A stretch of 21,235 bases of DNA. Source: Gammaproteobacteria bacterium. GTDB lineage: Bacteria; Gemmatimonadota; Gemmatimonadetes; Longimicrobiales; Gaopeijiaceae. The notes below the pieces were generated by a model. It did no database searches. It was given only the letters and a program-made list of their open reading frames with translations, and had not been told where the DNA came from. The number at the start of each line of letters is the position of its first letter. The stretch's first letter is position 1. Of this stretch, positions 7,245 to 14,253 are shown piece by piece. The stretch is from contig JAHEKL010000015.1 of the NCBI GenBank assembly GCA_024638345.1, forward strand, positions 1 to 21,235, written 5' to 3'. The position numbers and the translations under genes are program-made.

Positions 7245-7421
7245 TTTACGGTCCGGCCGGTGATGTTCGCCTTTTGTTCGGTAGCACAAACTAGGCCGAT
7301 GCGCCTCACGGGTCAAAGGATTGGCGCGATCAGGACCGTGATCCATCGGCGAAAAGCTGGCCCGGCGGGCAGTGTCGTTTTTTCTCATTGCTGTGCGCGC
7401 CGACGCGGGATAGACTGGACC
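7245..7421. promoter_or_regulatory. divergent intergenic region with possible leaderless promoter for the HD gene
   Basis: 177 bases between the GIY-YIG gene (-) and the HD gene (+). A -10-like TAGACT (7411-7416) lies five bases before the ATG at 7422, with a weak TTGCTG (7388-7393) 17 bases upstream of it. If used, transcription would begin at or next to the start codon, giving a leaderless mRNA. A GTTCG direct repeat (GTTCG-cctttt-GTTCG, near 7264-7280) is also present but its role is unclear. Confidence 0.3.
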
Positions 7422-8783
7422 ATGCCGGTCTCCGCGCGCGCCCGTATCATTCGCGATCCTCTCTGGAACACCATCCGTCTCGACCCCATCGCGGTTCAGA
7501 TCGTCGACACCGCGGCCTTTCAGCGCCTCCGCTACATCCGGCAGCTCGGTTTCGCGCATCTCGTGTATCCGGGGGCGACGCACACGCGGTTCGATCATGC
7601 GCTCGGGGTCTATCATCTTGCCGGCACTGCGCTCCGACTCCTCCTCGAGCGAGAGCGGGGTCGCGATCTCTCGGAAGTCTCGAGGCTCATTCCGTATGCG
7701 GCGCTGCTGCACGACATCGGGCACTATGCTTTCTCGCACGCACTGGAGGAGCTGGAGCCCGATCGCTTTCCCGGTGATCACGAGGAGATGAGCGCGCGCT
7801 TCTTCGCATCCCCTGAGCTGGGAGAAGCACTGGCATCGCTGGGACCCGGCGCGGCCGCCGAGATTCACGCCCTGATTCGGGGGGAGAGCGGTCACCCATT
7901 GCAGGGGCTCGTCAGCGGCAGTCTGGATCTGGACAAGATGGAGTACCTGAAGCGAGATGCCCGCTTTTGTGGCGTTCCCTACGGCGAGGTGGATGTCGAT
8001 CGGCTCCTTCAGGGACTGGTACTTCTTTCCGATCCGGTCAGCGGGGACATCGAGGTCGGTGTGCAGGAGAAGGCGATCAGCGCGCTGGAATCATTGCTCT
8101 TCGCCAAATATCAGATGTTCCGAAATGTTTACTGGCACCACGCAGTGCGGAGCGCCACGGCGCTGTATCGGCGGATCGTGGACGAGTCGGTACGCTGCGG
8201 CCTCGTAGAGAAGAACGAGCTCGTCGGCCCGACCGACGAGGGACTGCTGTACCGGATTCGGGAGAGGGCCGTCGGGAGCCCGAACGCCGACGTGCGGAGA
8301 ATCGGTGATCGTTGGATCGAGGCATTACGGAACCGGCGCCTACCCAAGCGGGCCTGCGAGTTGACGGCGCCCGAGCTGGGCGAGATCGACCTTCCGGATT
8401 GGATCTCGACGGAGTCCGAGGAGAGACGCGCCGTCGAGGATGCGTTGGCAGAGATGTTGGGCCTGTCCTCTGGCGAGGTCATGATCGATTACCCCTCGAA
8501 AAAGAAGATGCTGGACCTTGACCTTCTGGTGCTGCGAAGGAGTGGATCCGTCGAGCGCTTGGAGGCACGAGGCCTGCCTGGGCTCATCGATCTTCCAGGC
8601 GTGGCCGAGGAGCTCTACACGGCGAGTCGCGTCCTTCGGATATTCACCCTCGAGCGCCGCACGATCGACTCGGAAACGGCGCTTCGATTCCTGTCTGAGA
8701 CAAGCCTACCGCCCGCCGCCCTCTCCTCCGTCGGAGGACGAGAGAATCCTATGGAACCCGAGAACCACGGGGGGTTAGCATGA
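7422..8783 (+). CDS. HD-domain phosphohydrolase, SAMHD1/dGTPase-like (COG1078 type)
   Basis: 453 residues. The HD superfamily metal site is complete: T-R-F-D-H-A-L-G-V (His59), L-L-H-D-I-G-H (His97-Asp98), and the distal Asp in S-L-D-L-D-K-M-E-Y-L-K-R-D. The opening I-R-D-P-L-W-N-T-I-x-L-D and F-Q-R-L-R-Y-I-R-Q-L-G are typical of the COG1078 proteins related to SAMHD1, which hydrolyse dNTPs to deoxynucleosides and triphosphate. The substrate cannot be read from sequence, and some relatives act on other phosphate compounds. ATG at 7422 is chosen because homology begins there; no good Shine-Dalgarno is present (see the leaderless note). The long in-frame extension back to 7236 is antisense and intergenic sequence. 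The next gene, the sigma factor, follows after a 206-base leader. Confidence 0.85.
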   Translation: MPVSARARIIRDPLWNTIRLDPIAVQIVDTAAFQRLRYIRQLGFAHLVYPGATHTRFDHALGVYHLAGTALRLLLERERGRDLSEVSRLIPYAALLHDIGHYAFSHALEELEPDRFPGDHEEMSARFFASPELGEALASLGPGAAAEIHALIRGESGHPLQGLVSGSLDLDKMEYLKRDARFCGVPYGEVDVDRLLQGLVLLSDPVSGDIEVGVQEKAISALESLLFAKYQMFRNVYWHHAVRSATALYRRIVDESVRCGLVEKNELVGPTDEGLLYRIRERAVGSPNADVRRIGDRWIEALRNRRLPKRACELTAPELGEIDLPDWISTESEERRAVEDALAEMLGLSSGEVMIDYPSKKKMLDLDLLVLRRSGSVERLEARGLPGLIDLPGVAEELYTASRVLRIFTLERRTIDSETALRFLSETSLPPAALSSVGGRENPMEPENHGGLA

Positions 8784-8801
8784 GCCCGTAAAGCATGAGC
8801 C
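8777..8801. repeat. 10-base direct repeat at the end of the HD gene
   Basis: AGCATGAGCC occurs at 8777-8786, spanning the stop codon of the HD gene, and again at 8792-8801, a 15-base period. It may be a slipped duplication; no function is evident. Confidence 0.3.
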
Positions 8802-8864
8802 GAGACGCGGAATCTTCGGGATCTTGGCCACAATGGTAGGGTAGGACGGACAGCCGCTGAAAGG

Positions 8865-8881
8865 CTGGCACGAAGTTGGCA
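8865..8881 (+). promoter_or_regulatory. sigma-54 (RpoN)-like -24/-12 element upstream of the sigma factor gene
   Basis: CTGGCACGAAGTTGGCA contains TGGCAC-N5-TGGC. This has the invariant GG and GC with the exact sigma-54 spacing and one mismatch to TGGCAC-N5-TTGC. A start near 8892 would give a leader of about 98 bases. The same stretch also offers TTGGCA (8876-8881) with GATAAC (8897-8902) 15 bases downstream, a weaker sigma-70-type reading. No enhancer-binding site was identified. Confidence 0.38.
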
Positions 8882-8956
8882 AAGAATATGAAGGTCGATA
8901 ACGGCCTCCAGGCTGCAGCCCGGAAGCGTCGATCGACCGCTGAATGCTAAAGCGCC

Positions 8957-8980
8957 GGAGTCTAGAGGACTCCAGGGAGA
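8957..8980 (+). promoter_or_regulatory. leader hairpin and ribosome binding site of the sigma factor gene
   Basis: GGAGTC (8957-8962) and GACTCC (8968-8973) form a 6 bp stem with a TAGAG loop. It abuts the Shine-Dalgarno AGGGAGA (8974-8980), which is about nine bases before ATG 8990. The hairpin itself contains a GGAG that could mimic or compete with the ribosome site. The upstream leader also holds the palindromes GGCTGCAGCC and GTCGATCGAC. Confidence 0.4.
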
Positions 8981-8989
8981 TACGAGTAC

Positions 8990-9910
8990 ATGGCCACCAC
9001 CGCATCCGAGGATCGCGGGAAGAACGGAAAGAAGCGGAAGGGCAGGGCGAGAAGCTCGCTGGGAGGCTTCGACGCCACCCTGGACGAGCAGACTGCGCTC
9101 GATCAGTACCTCCGTGACGTCAGCCGACATGAGCTGATCACACCCGACAAGGAGAAGGAGTTGGGTGCGCTCGCCCAAGCCGGTGACGAGAACGCCGTGC
9201 AGGAGCTGGCTCGAGCGAACCTGCGGTTCGTGATCAGCGTCGCCAAGAAGTACCAGAACAGAGGTGTGTCGCTTACCGACTTGATCCAGGAGGGCAATGT
9301 CGGGCTGGTGACGGCGGCCCGGAAGTTCGATCCTGAGCAAGGAGTGAAGTTCATCTCCTACGCCGTGTGGTGGATCCGTCAGGCCATCCTCGCTGCGCTG
9401 GCCAATCACGGTCGTTCGGTCCGCGTGCCCCTGAACCGCGCCTCGGACTTGGCTCGAATCTTCCGAGAGAAGGAGCGACTCAAGCAAGAGCTGGGTCGGG
9501 ATCCGAATCCCGAGGAGCTCAGCGCAGCTACGGACCTGACGCCAGAGCTCATCGAATCCCTGCAGACGCTGAACGCGGCCGAGATCCGCTTGGACGCGCC
9601 GATCGGCGACAGCGAGGACTCTCAGCTGGTGGAACGCTTCATCAACGAGGAAGCGGCCGAGCCCGAGCAAGACGTGGAGACCCGGCTTTTGGCCGAGGCC
9701 GTTTCCGGGGCACTCGAGACCCTCGAAGCCCGTGACGCACGTGTGCTTCGTCTATACTTCGGACTCGATGGAGAGCGTGAGCACACGCTCGAGGAGATCG
9801 GGAACATGCTGGGTGTGACCCGCGAGCGGATCAGACAGCTCCGCGACCGAGCCCTCCGACGCTTGCGCGAGGGAGAGAAGGGGTCCGCCCTGGAGTCGTT
9901 CGCGGCCTGA
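8990..9910 (+). CDS. rpoD: RpoD/SigA-type sigma-70 factor (short, no region 1.1)
   Basis: 306 residues. A basic, low-complexity N-terminus (1-25) replaces region 1.1. Region 1.2 is L-D-Q-Y-L-R-D-V (~38-45). Region 2 carries N-L-R-F-V-I-S-V-A-K-K-Y-Q, D-L-I-Q-E-G-N-V-G-L (core-binding, ~97-106) and K-F-I-S-Y-A-V-W-W-I-R-Q (-10 recognition and melting). Region 3 follows (~150-220), and region 4 ends with T-L-E-E-I-G-N-M-L-G-V-T-R-E-R-I-R-Q-L (-35 recognition helix). The architecture and length match the primary sigma factors of Bacteroidota and relatives, which also lack region 1.1, so it is probably the housekeeping sigma or a very close group 2 paralogue. The leader has a hairpin next to the ribosome site and a sigma-54-like element. 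rsgA follows 93 bases downstream. Confidence 0.9.
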   Translation: MATTASEDRGKNGKKRKGRARSSLGGFDATLDEQTALDQYLRDVSRHELITPDKEKELGALAQAGDENAVQELARANLRFVISVAKKYQNRGVSLTDLIQEGNVGLVTAARKFDPEQGVKFISYAVWWIRQAILAALANHGRSVRVPLNRASDLARIFREKERLKQELGRDPNPEELSAATDLTPELIESLQTLNAAEIRLDAPIGDSEDSQLVERFINEEAAEPEQDVETRLLAEAVSGALETLEARDARVLRLYFGLDGEREHTLEEIGNMLGVTRERIRQLRDRALRRLREGEKGSALESFAA

Positions 9911-10003
9911 TCTCTTCGGTGCCGGCGAGCCTGAATCGCCTCACTCGATTGGCCTCCGCTTGGGCGCCGGATCGGGTGAGGCGTTCTCGTTCGACGTAGC
10001 CGC

Positions 10004-10933
10004 GTGACAAGGGTTCCGCCTATCGGTCGTGAGCCGCTCTCCGTGGGACGGATCCTGGAGTTCAGCGGTGGCGTGTACAGAATTCAGTTGGGTCCAGGCC
10101 GGGAGGTGGAGGCTTCTCTGAGGGGGAGGCTCAAGCACGCGTCGGCGATTCCGGCAGCGGTCGTCGGTGATCTCGTCGGGATTTCGAGGGATGATCAGAC
10201 CGAGGACTGGACGATCGAGGAGGTCGTCGAGCGCCGAAACCAGCTGATGCGCGCGGCTCCTGGCGGGAGGGGTCCCAAGCTGGTGGTGACCAACGTCGAC
10301 CGGGTCTTGGTGGTGGTTTCCGCAGCAGAGCCAACATTCGATCCCCACACAGCCGATCGATTCCTGGTGCTCGCAGAGACCTGCGGTATTCGGCCCGTGC
10401 TCGTGCTCAACAAGATGGATCTGTCCGGCGCAGCGAAGGTCGCGAAAGACGTGATCGGGACCTATGAGGCAATCGGCTACGAGGTGCTGACCGCCTCGGC
10501 TCGAACCGGTGAGGGTCTGGAAGCGCTCAGGGACTTGCTTGAAGAGGGAGTATCCACCCTCATCGGCCCTTCGGGTGTCGGGAAGTCCTCGATCATGAAC
10601 GCCCTGTTTCCACGGCTGAAGCTACGTACTAGAGAAGTGAGCGCCCGTGGAGGACGAGGGCGTCATACCACGGTGGGCTCGCGCCTGATCTCGGTCAGTG
10701 ATGAAGGGTGGGTCGCCGACACCCCCGGTTTCTCGGACGTCAGCCTCTGGGGAGTCGTCTCGACCGATCTGTCGGCCGCCTTTCCAGAGTTTCGCGGGCC
10801 CGCCGAGCGGTGTCGGTTTCGCGGATGCACACATACCCACGAGCCCGAATGCGGCGTGCTCGTCGCTCTGGAGGCGGGGCAGGTGAAGAGGGAACGATAC
10901 GAGAGCTACCGGAGCCTCCTCGCCCAGGCTTGA
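10004..10933 (+). CDS. rsgA: RsgA (YjeQ) small-subunit ribosome biogenesis GTPase
   Basis: 309 residues with the circularly permuted GTPase order of RsgA: an N-terminal OB-fold (~10-85), then G4 N-K-M-D (136-139), G1 G-P-S-G-V-G-K-S-S (188-196), and G3 D-T-P-G (239-242). The C-terminal zinc finger is C270-x4-C275-x-H277-x5-C283 within C-R-F-R-G-C-T-H. The switch region has R-G-G-R-G-R-H-T-T. It binds the 30S subunit near the decoding centre and hydrolyses GTP during late maturation. GTG at 10004 gives the full OB-fold; the ribosome site is weak. The gene ends exactly where the convergent PilZ gene ends, with no bases between the stop codons. Confidence 0.95.
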   Translation: MTRVPPIGREPLSVGRILEFSGGVYRIQLGPGREVEASLRGRLKHASAIPAAVVGDLVGISRDDQTEDWTIEEVVERRNQLMRAAPGGRGPKLVVTNVDRVLVVVSAAEPTFDPHTADRFLVLAETCGIRPVLVLNKMDLSGAAKVAKDVIGTYEAIGYEVLTASARTGEGLEALRDLLEEGVSTLIGPSGVGKSSIMNALFPRLKLRTREVSARGGRGRHTTVGSRLISVSDEGWVADTPGFSDVSLWGVVSTDLSAAFPEFRGPAERCRFRGCTHTHEPECGVLVALEAGQVKRERYESYRSLLAQA

Positions 10934-11524
10934 TTACCAGCCTCCAAGCTCCCGAGCCAGGGCTTCCAATGCCGGTCCTCCGCTGCGTGCCAGCCCGGCC
11001 AAGAGCTCCCTCCAATCGGCTGGCAGCTCGCGGTAGGCCGGTGATCTCGGATCGGTCCTGGCGGCACGAATGGCATCTTCCGGCTGACCGAGCACGAACG
11101 CGATCTCGACGAGCGTGAGCCGCTGCTCGAGAAGACGGTCGGTCGCTTCCCGGAAGCTCGGACCGTTGCTTGGGGTTCCGGACATCGCGATGCGCCACTG
11201 CGCTCGGTCCGCGTCGATCTCGGCGCTATCATGGCCGGGGAGCAGCTTCTCGTCGACGCGATCCAGCCTTACGAATTGCATACCCAGTAGGGCTGTGTCA
11301 TCGGAAGCGGCTCGTGTCCAAACGACCTCACCGGTACCGCTCAGCGGCAGTGACTCGAAGAACACCTTCGTCCCCGGCGGGCGGAACTCGTTCGACTCAA
11401 GAAGCATGCCTGTGGTGGACATGTTTCTGGAGGTACCTATCCCTCTCGAGGGGGGGGAGTCGAACGTGAGAGCGACGCTGAAGTCGGTCTCCTTCCGCGG
11501 GGCACGAGCCGTCAACTCGCTCAC
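10934..11524 (-). CDS. PilZ-domain protein with helical C-terminal extension
   Basis: 196 residues. The first ~95 residues look like a PilZ domain: T-S-R-N-M-S-T-T-G-M-L-L-E-S (~31-44), P-P-G-T-K-V-F-F-E (~49-57), G-E-V-V-W-T-R (~64-70) and L-G-M-Q-F-V-R-L (~80-87). This pattern is close to the PilZ-related domain of myxobacterial proteins (TIGR02266 style). The classical c-di-GMP motif RxxxR...(D/N)xSxxG is only partly present; N-M-S-T-T-G is there and the Arg motif is unclear, so nucleotide binding is uncertain. Residues ~110-196 are helical and unassigned (R-L-T-L-V-E-I-A-F-V-L-G-Q-P-E-D-A-I-R-A-A-R). The start is GTG 11524 with GAGGA about 10 bases upstream. It lies 85 bases after btuD on the same strand, separated by two hairpins. 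Confidence 0.7.
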   Translation of the reverse strand: MSELTARAPRKETDFSVALTFDSPPSRGIGTSRNMSTTGMLLESNEFRPPGTKVFFESLPLSGTGEVVWTRAASDDTALLGMQFVRLDRVDEKLLPGHDSAEIDADRAQWRIAMSGTPSNGPSFREATDRLLEQRLTLVEIAFVLGQPEDAIRAARTDPRSPAYRELPADWRELLAGLARSGGPALEALARELGGW

Positions 11525-11573
11525 GTAGGCGGATTCCTCGACTGGGATCGGGGGACTGGTAACCCCGTTTACT

Positions 11574-11609
11574 CTCCGATCGGTCGGAGGATCCCTGGCC
11601 CACTCCAGG
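11574..11609 (-). terminator. tandem hairpins directly after btuD (terminator-like, no U tract)
   Basis: On the transcript of the btu run, the btuD TAG (11610-11612) is followed at once by CCTGG/CCAGG (11594-11609, 6-base loop) and then CTCCGA/TCGGAG (11574-11589, 4-base loop). No T run follows, so this may be a Rho-type end, a 3' stability structure, or an attenuator before the PilZ gene. Confidence 0.35.
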
Positions 11610-12389
11610 CTACCGGGAGAGCGGCGTCACGGAGGGTTTTTCCGTGACCGGATTGTCCCGTACGGCGACTCGCCATCGATAGACTCCCGCGAGTATATCC
11701 TCCCTCAGGACCTCCTGCGCGGTTCCCTCCGCCGCCACGGCCCCGCGGTCGAGCAGAAGAAGCCGGTCTGCGAAGCGAGCTGCTGTTTCGATATGGTGGG
11801 TTACGAGAATCACGGTCAGACCGGCGTCGGCGGAGGAACGGAGCAACTCCAGGATGACCATTTCGTGACGAAGGTCGAGGCTCGCCGTCGGCTCGTCGAG
11901 AATCAGCGCCTGTGGCTCCTGTGCGAGGGCCCGGGCGATGCGCACTCTCTGAAACTCGCCGCCCGATAGGGAGCCCGCGTCGCGCTCCGCAAGATCGAGA
12001 GCTTCGCACTTGTCGAGAGCCGTGACCACCGCCGCGCGATCCTCGGGGCGCTCCCTCTCGAACGGGCCCAGGTAGGGGTACCTCCCCATCGCCACGAGCT
12101 CTCGAACCGAGATGGGGAAGGCCAGGCTTTCGACCTGTGTCACGACTCCGACCTCGCGGGCCAGCTTGCGCCGGGTCCAAGAGCTCAGAGGACGTCCGTC
12201 GATGACGACCGACCCCGATACGAGGGGAATCGAACCCAGGAGTGCTCGAAGCAGTGTCGACTTTCCCGAGCCGTTGGGGCCGAGGATCGCGTACAGGCAT
12301 GACGAGGGCACGTGCAATGAGATTCCCGCAAGCGCAGGCGGTCGATCATCGCTGTACCGAGCGATGATCTCGTGGCCCTCGAAGATCAT
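11610..12389 (-). CDS. btuD: FecE/BtuD-type ABC transporter ATPase
   Basis: 259 residues with all ABC ATPase motifs: Walker A G-P-N-G-S-G-K-S-T (37-45), Q-loop Gln85, signature L-S-G-G-E (141-145), Walker B A-L-I-L-D-E-P (161-167), D-loop S-L-D (170-172) and H-loop V-T-H-H (196-199). G-R-Y-P-Y-L-G after the Q-loop is typical of siderophore, heme and vitamin B12 importers. It powers the BtuC permease from the cytoplasmic side. ATG at 12389 overlaps the btuC stop as ATGA, fixing the start and implying coupling. A long in-frame extension upstream is a shadow of btuC. Confidence 0.9.
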   Translation of the reverse strand: MIFEGHEIIARYSDDRPPALAGISLHVPSSCLYAILGPNGSGKSTLLRALLGSIPLVSGSVVIDGRPLSSWTRRKLAREVGVVTQVESLAFPISVRELVAMGRYPYLGPFERERPEDRAAVVTALDKCEALDLAERDAGSLSGGEFQRVRIARALAQEPQALILDEPTASLDLRHEMVILELLRSSADAGLTVILVTHHIETAARFADRLLLLDRGAVAAEGTAQEVLREDILAGVYRWRVAVRDNPVTEKPSVTPLSR

Positions 12390-13393
12390 GTTCGAAGGCT
12401 CTTTCGGAGGAGCACCAGAAAGAACGGCACGCCCACGAAGGCAGTAACCACTCCGATCGGGACCTCGGCCGGAGCGATGATCGTGCGTGCGAGCAGGTCC
12501 GCGAGTGTCAAGAATCCGGCCCCGGCAAGAAACGAAAGCGGCAGGAGCGTGCGGTGATCTGGTCCGGTCAAGAAGCGGACGGCATGTGGAACGACGAGTC
12601 CGACGAACCCGATGACCCCCACGAAAGCCACGCCGGCCGCGGCCACAAAAGATGCCGAGCCGTAGGCCAAACGCTTGATCCGCTCCACGTCGGTGCCGAG
12701 GAACGTCGCCGTGTCTTCGCCGATCGCCATGAGGTTGAAAGGCCGCGCGAGCGTGAGCAGAACGATCGTCAGTGGGAACGTGTACGCTCCCACTACAATG
12801 AGCGTGCCCCAACTCGCGCCAGAGAGACTCCCCATCATCCAGAGTACCGCGGAGCGAACCGTGGGCGCGTCGGCCACCGCAAGGACGAGTGCGATGCACG
12901 CCGAGAAGAAGGCTCCGACGACGACGCCGGCGAGCAGGAGGATCCGCACATCCATTCGGCGGTTCGCGGACAGCGCGACGCCGAAGACGAGCAGGATGGC
13001 GAGCGTCGCACCAGCGAACGCGGCGATCGGAAGTGCGAACGAGGTCGCGGTGACCCAGCCTCCCGCCAGAACGAGAACGGCCCCGACGGCGGCTCCACCG
13101 GAGATCCCCAGGATATAGGGCTCCGCCAGGGGGTTTCGAAGCAGAGCTTGGAAGGCGGCTCCCGCGATCGCGAGCCCTCCTCCCACGAGGGTCGCCATCA
13201 ATGCCCTGGGGGCCCGGAGCTCCAACAGGATGAAGCGAGTCGCTTCGGGGCCCGCGCCGGTGAGCCCCTCGATGAACTCACGCCCTGTGAGACTCACGGC
13301 ACCGAAGCGAAGCGCCAGTGCGACGATACCAGCGAGCGCCACCGAAACGAGGGAGAATGCCGCGGGCCCACTCACCGCGATGGAGCGTGGCAT
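12386..13393 (-). CDS. btuC: FecCD/BtuC-type ABC permease
   Basis: 335 residues, very hydrophobic, consistent with about ten membrane helices. Family motifs include L-R-A-P-R-A-L-M-A-T-L-V-G-G-G-L-A (~59-75), L-L-R-N-P-L-A-E-P-Y-I-L-G-I-S-G-G (~84-100) and G-F-V-G-L-V-V-P-H-A-V-R near the C-terminal half, the cytoplasmic coupling segment. It forms the homodimeric channel for corrinoid, heme or siderophore import. Its ATG (13393-13391) shares one base with the btuF stop (TGATG), and its own stop overlaps the btuD start. The proposed B12 specificity comes only from the binding protein next to it. Confidence 0.9.
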   Translation of the reverse strand: MPRSIAVSGPAAFSLVSVALAGIVALALRFGAVSLTGREFIEGLTGAGPEATRFILLELRAPRALMATLVGGGLAIAGAAFQALLRNPLAEPYILGISGGAAVGAVLVLAGGWVTATSFALPIAAFAGATLAILLVFGVALSANRRMDVRILLLAGVVVGAFFSACIALVLAVADAPTVRSAVLWMMGSLSGASWGTLIVVGAYTFPLTIVLLTLARPFNLMAIGEDTATFLGTDVERIKRLAYGSASFVAAAGVAFVGVIGFVGLVVPHAVRFLTGPDHRTLLPLSFLAGAGFLTLADLLARTIIAPAEVPIGVVTAFVGVPFFLVLLRKSLRT

Positions 13394-14253
13394 CAGAAGC
13401 GATCGGGATGGAAGATGGAGCCCAAGAGCTCAGCCGATCTGGCGACCCCAAGACCAGGGTTCAGCACTTCGAGGGGCAGTCTATGAACCGGTATTCTTGA
13501 AAGGACCTGCGGAATGGTTGTTCCTACGGGCACGAGGATCAGATCGACGTCCCGGCTGAGAATCTCCTCCAGGCTGATCGGGGCGTAGAGCTCGGTCACA
13601 TCCCCGAAAGCGTTCTTTCCTCCGGCGAGCTCGACGAGCTCGTGCAGGAAGGTCCCCGGACCGGCAACCGTCGGTGGGTTTCCACCGAGAAACACGACCT
13701 GGGGTGGTGTCGCCCCGCTCACTCGCTCCGAGACAGCCTCGAGGCTTCCGTCCATCGCGCCTGAGAGCGAATCTGCGCGCATCGTTTCCTGGACCATCGT
13801 GCCCAGGAGCCCGATGATTCGCCGGACGTCAGCGATCCGGTCGGGGCGGATGGCTACATGAGGGATTTCCATCGCATCGAGTCGCAGGGGGGTTTCCGGA
13901 TCGGACTCCGCACGAAAGCGGATCACCATGTCCGGCTCGAGAGAGACGAGCATTTCGAGGGACGGCTGAAGTCCACCGCCTACCGAAGTGACATCATGGA
14001 CCGCGGGATCCAGGTCGTAGTCCGTTCGACCCACGAGTCGATCCCTCTGGCCGAGCGCGAGGAGAATCTCGGTGGCGGACGGCACCAAGGATACGATTCG
14101 ATCGGGGGGCGTGGAGAGGCGAATCTCGCGACCCGCGTCGTCGACCAGGCGGATTGGACCCCGGCTCGCCCGCCCCGCCGACTCTCCTCGGCACGACGGC
14201 TGTCCCAGCACGACGAGGCAGATCAGGACCGCCGCGAGGGGACGGAAGCCCAT
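13393..14253 (-). CDS. btuF: BtuF-like periplasmic substrate-binding protein
   Basis: 286 residues. A hydrophobic export signal (1-20) ends in G-Q-P-S-C (Cys21). The -3 residue is not a classical lipobox Leu, so lipid anchoring is possible but not certain. The mature part is a cluster A-II/class III binding protein: P-D-R-I-V-S-L-V-P-S-A-T-E-I-L-L-A-L-G (~50-68), R-T-D-Y-D (~76-80), P-S-L-E-M-L-V-S-L-E-P-D-M-V-I (~97-111), then P-P-T-V-A-G-P-G-T-F-L-H-E-L-V-E-L-A-G-G-K-N-A-F. The same layout is seen in BtuF and cobamide or heme binders. Vitamin B12 is the best guess, and ferric-siderophore or heme cannot be excluded. ATG at 14253 shares a base with the upstream lipoprotein stop (TGATG), which fixes the start. 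Confidence 0.82.
   Translation of the reverse strand: MGFRPLAAVLICLVVLGQPSCRGESAGRASRGPIRLVDDAGREIRLSTPPDRIVSLVPSATEILLALGQRDRLVGRTDYDLDPAVHDVTSVGGGLQPSLEMLVSLEPDMVIRFRAESDPETPLRLDAMEIPHVAIRPDRIADVRRIIGLLGTMVQETMRADSLSGAMDGSLEAVSERVSGATPPQVVFLGGNPPTVAGPGTFLHELVELAGGKNAFGDVTELYAPISLEEILSRDVDLILVPVGTTIPQVLSRIPVHRLPLEVLNPGLGVARSAELLGSIFHPDRF

Noticed and set aside
7360..7383. Rho-independent terminator (GCCCGgCGGGC followed by six Ts)
   Set aside because: The loop would be a single base, seven bases separate stem and T run, and the site lies between two divergent gene starts where no transcript should end.
8784..8989. tRNA or other structured RNA gene in the leader of the sigma factor
   Set aside because: No cloverleaf, no GTTCGA-type T arm with matching stem and no CCA end; only short palindromes were found.
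12554..13486. 310-residue plus-strand frame antisense to btuC
   Set aside because: Composition is dominated by R, E, D and H with no domain; the opposite strand encodes a clear BtuC permease across the same bases.
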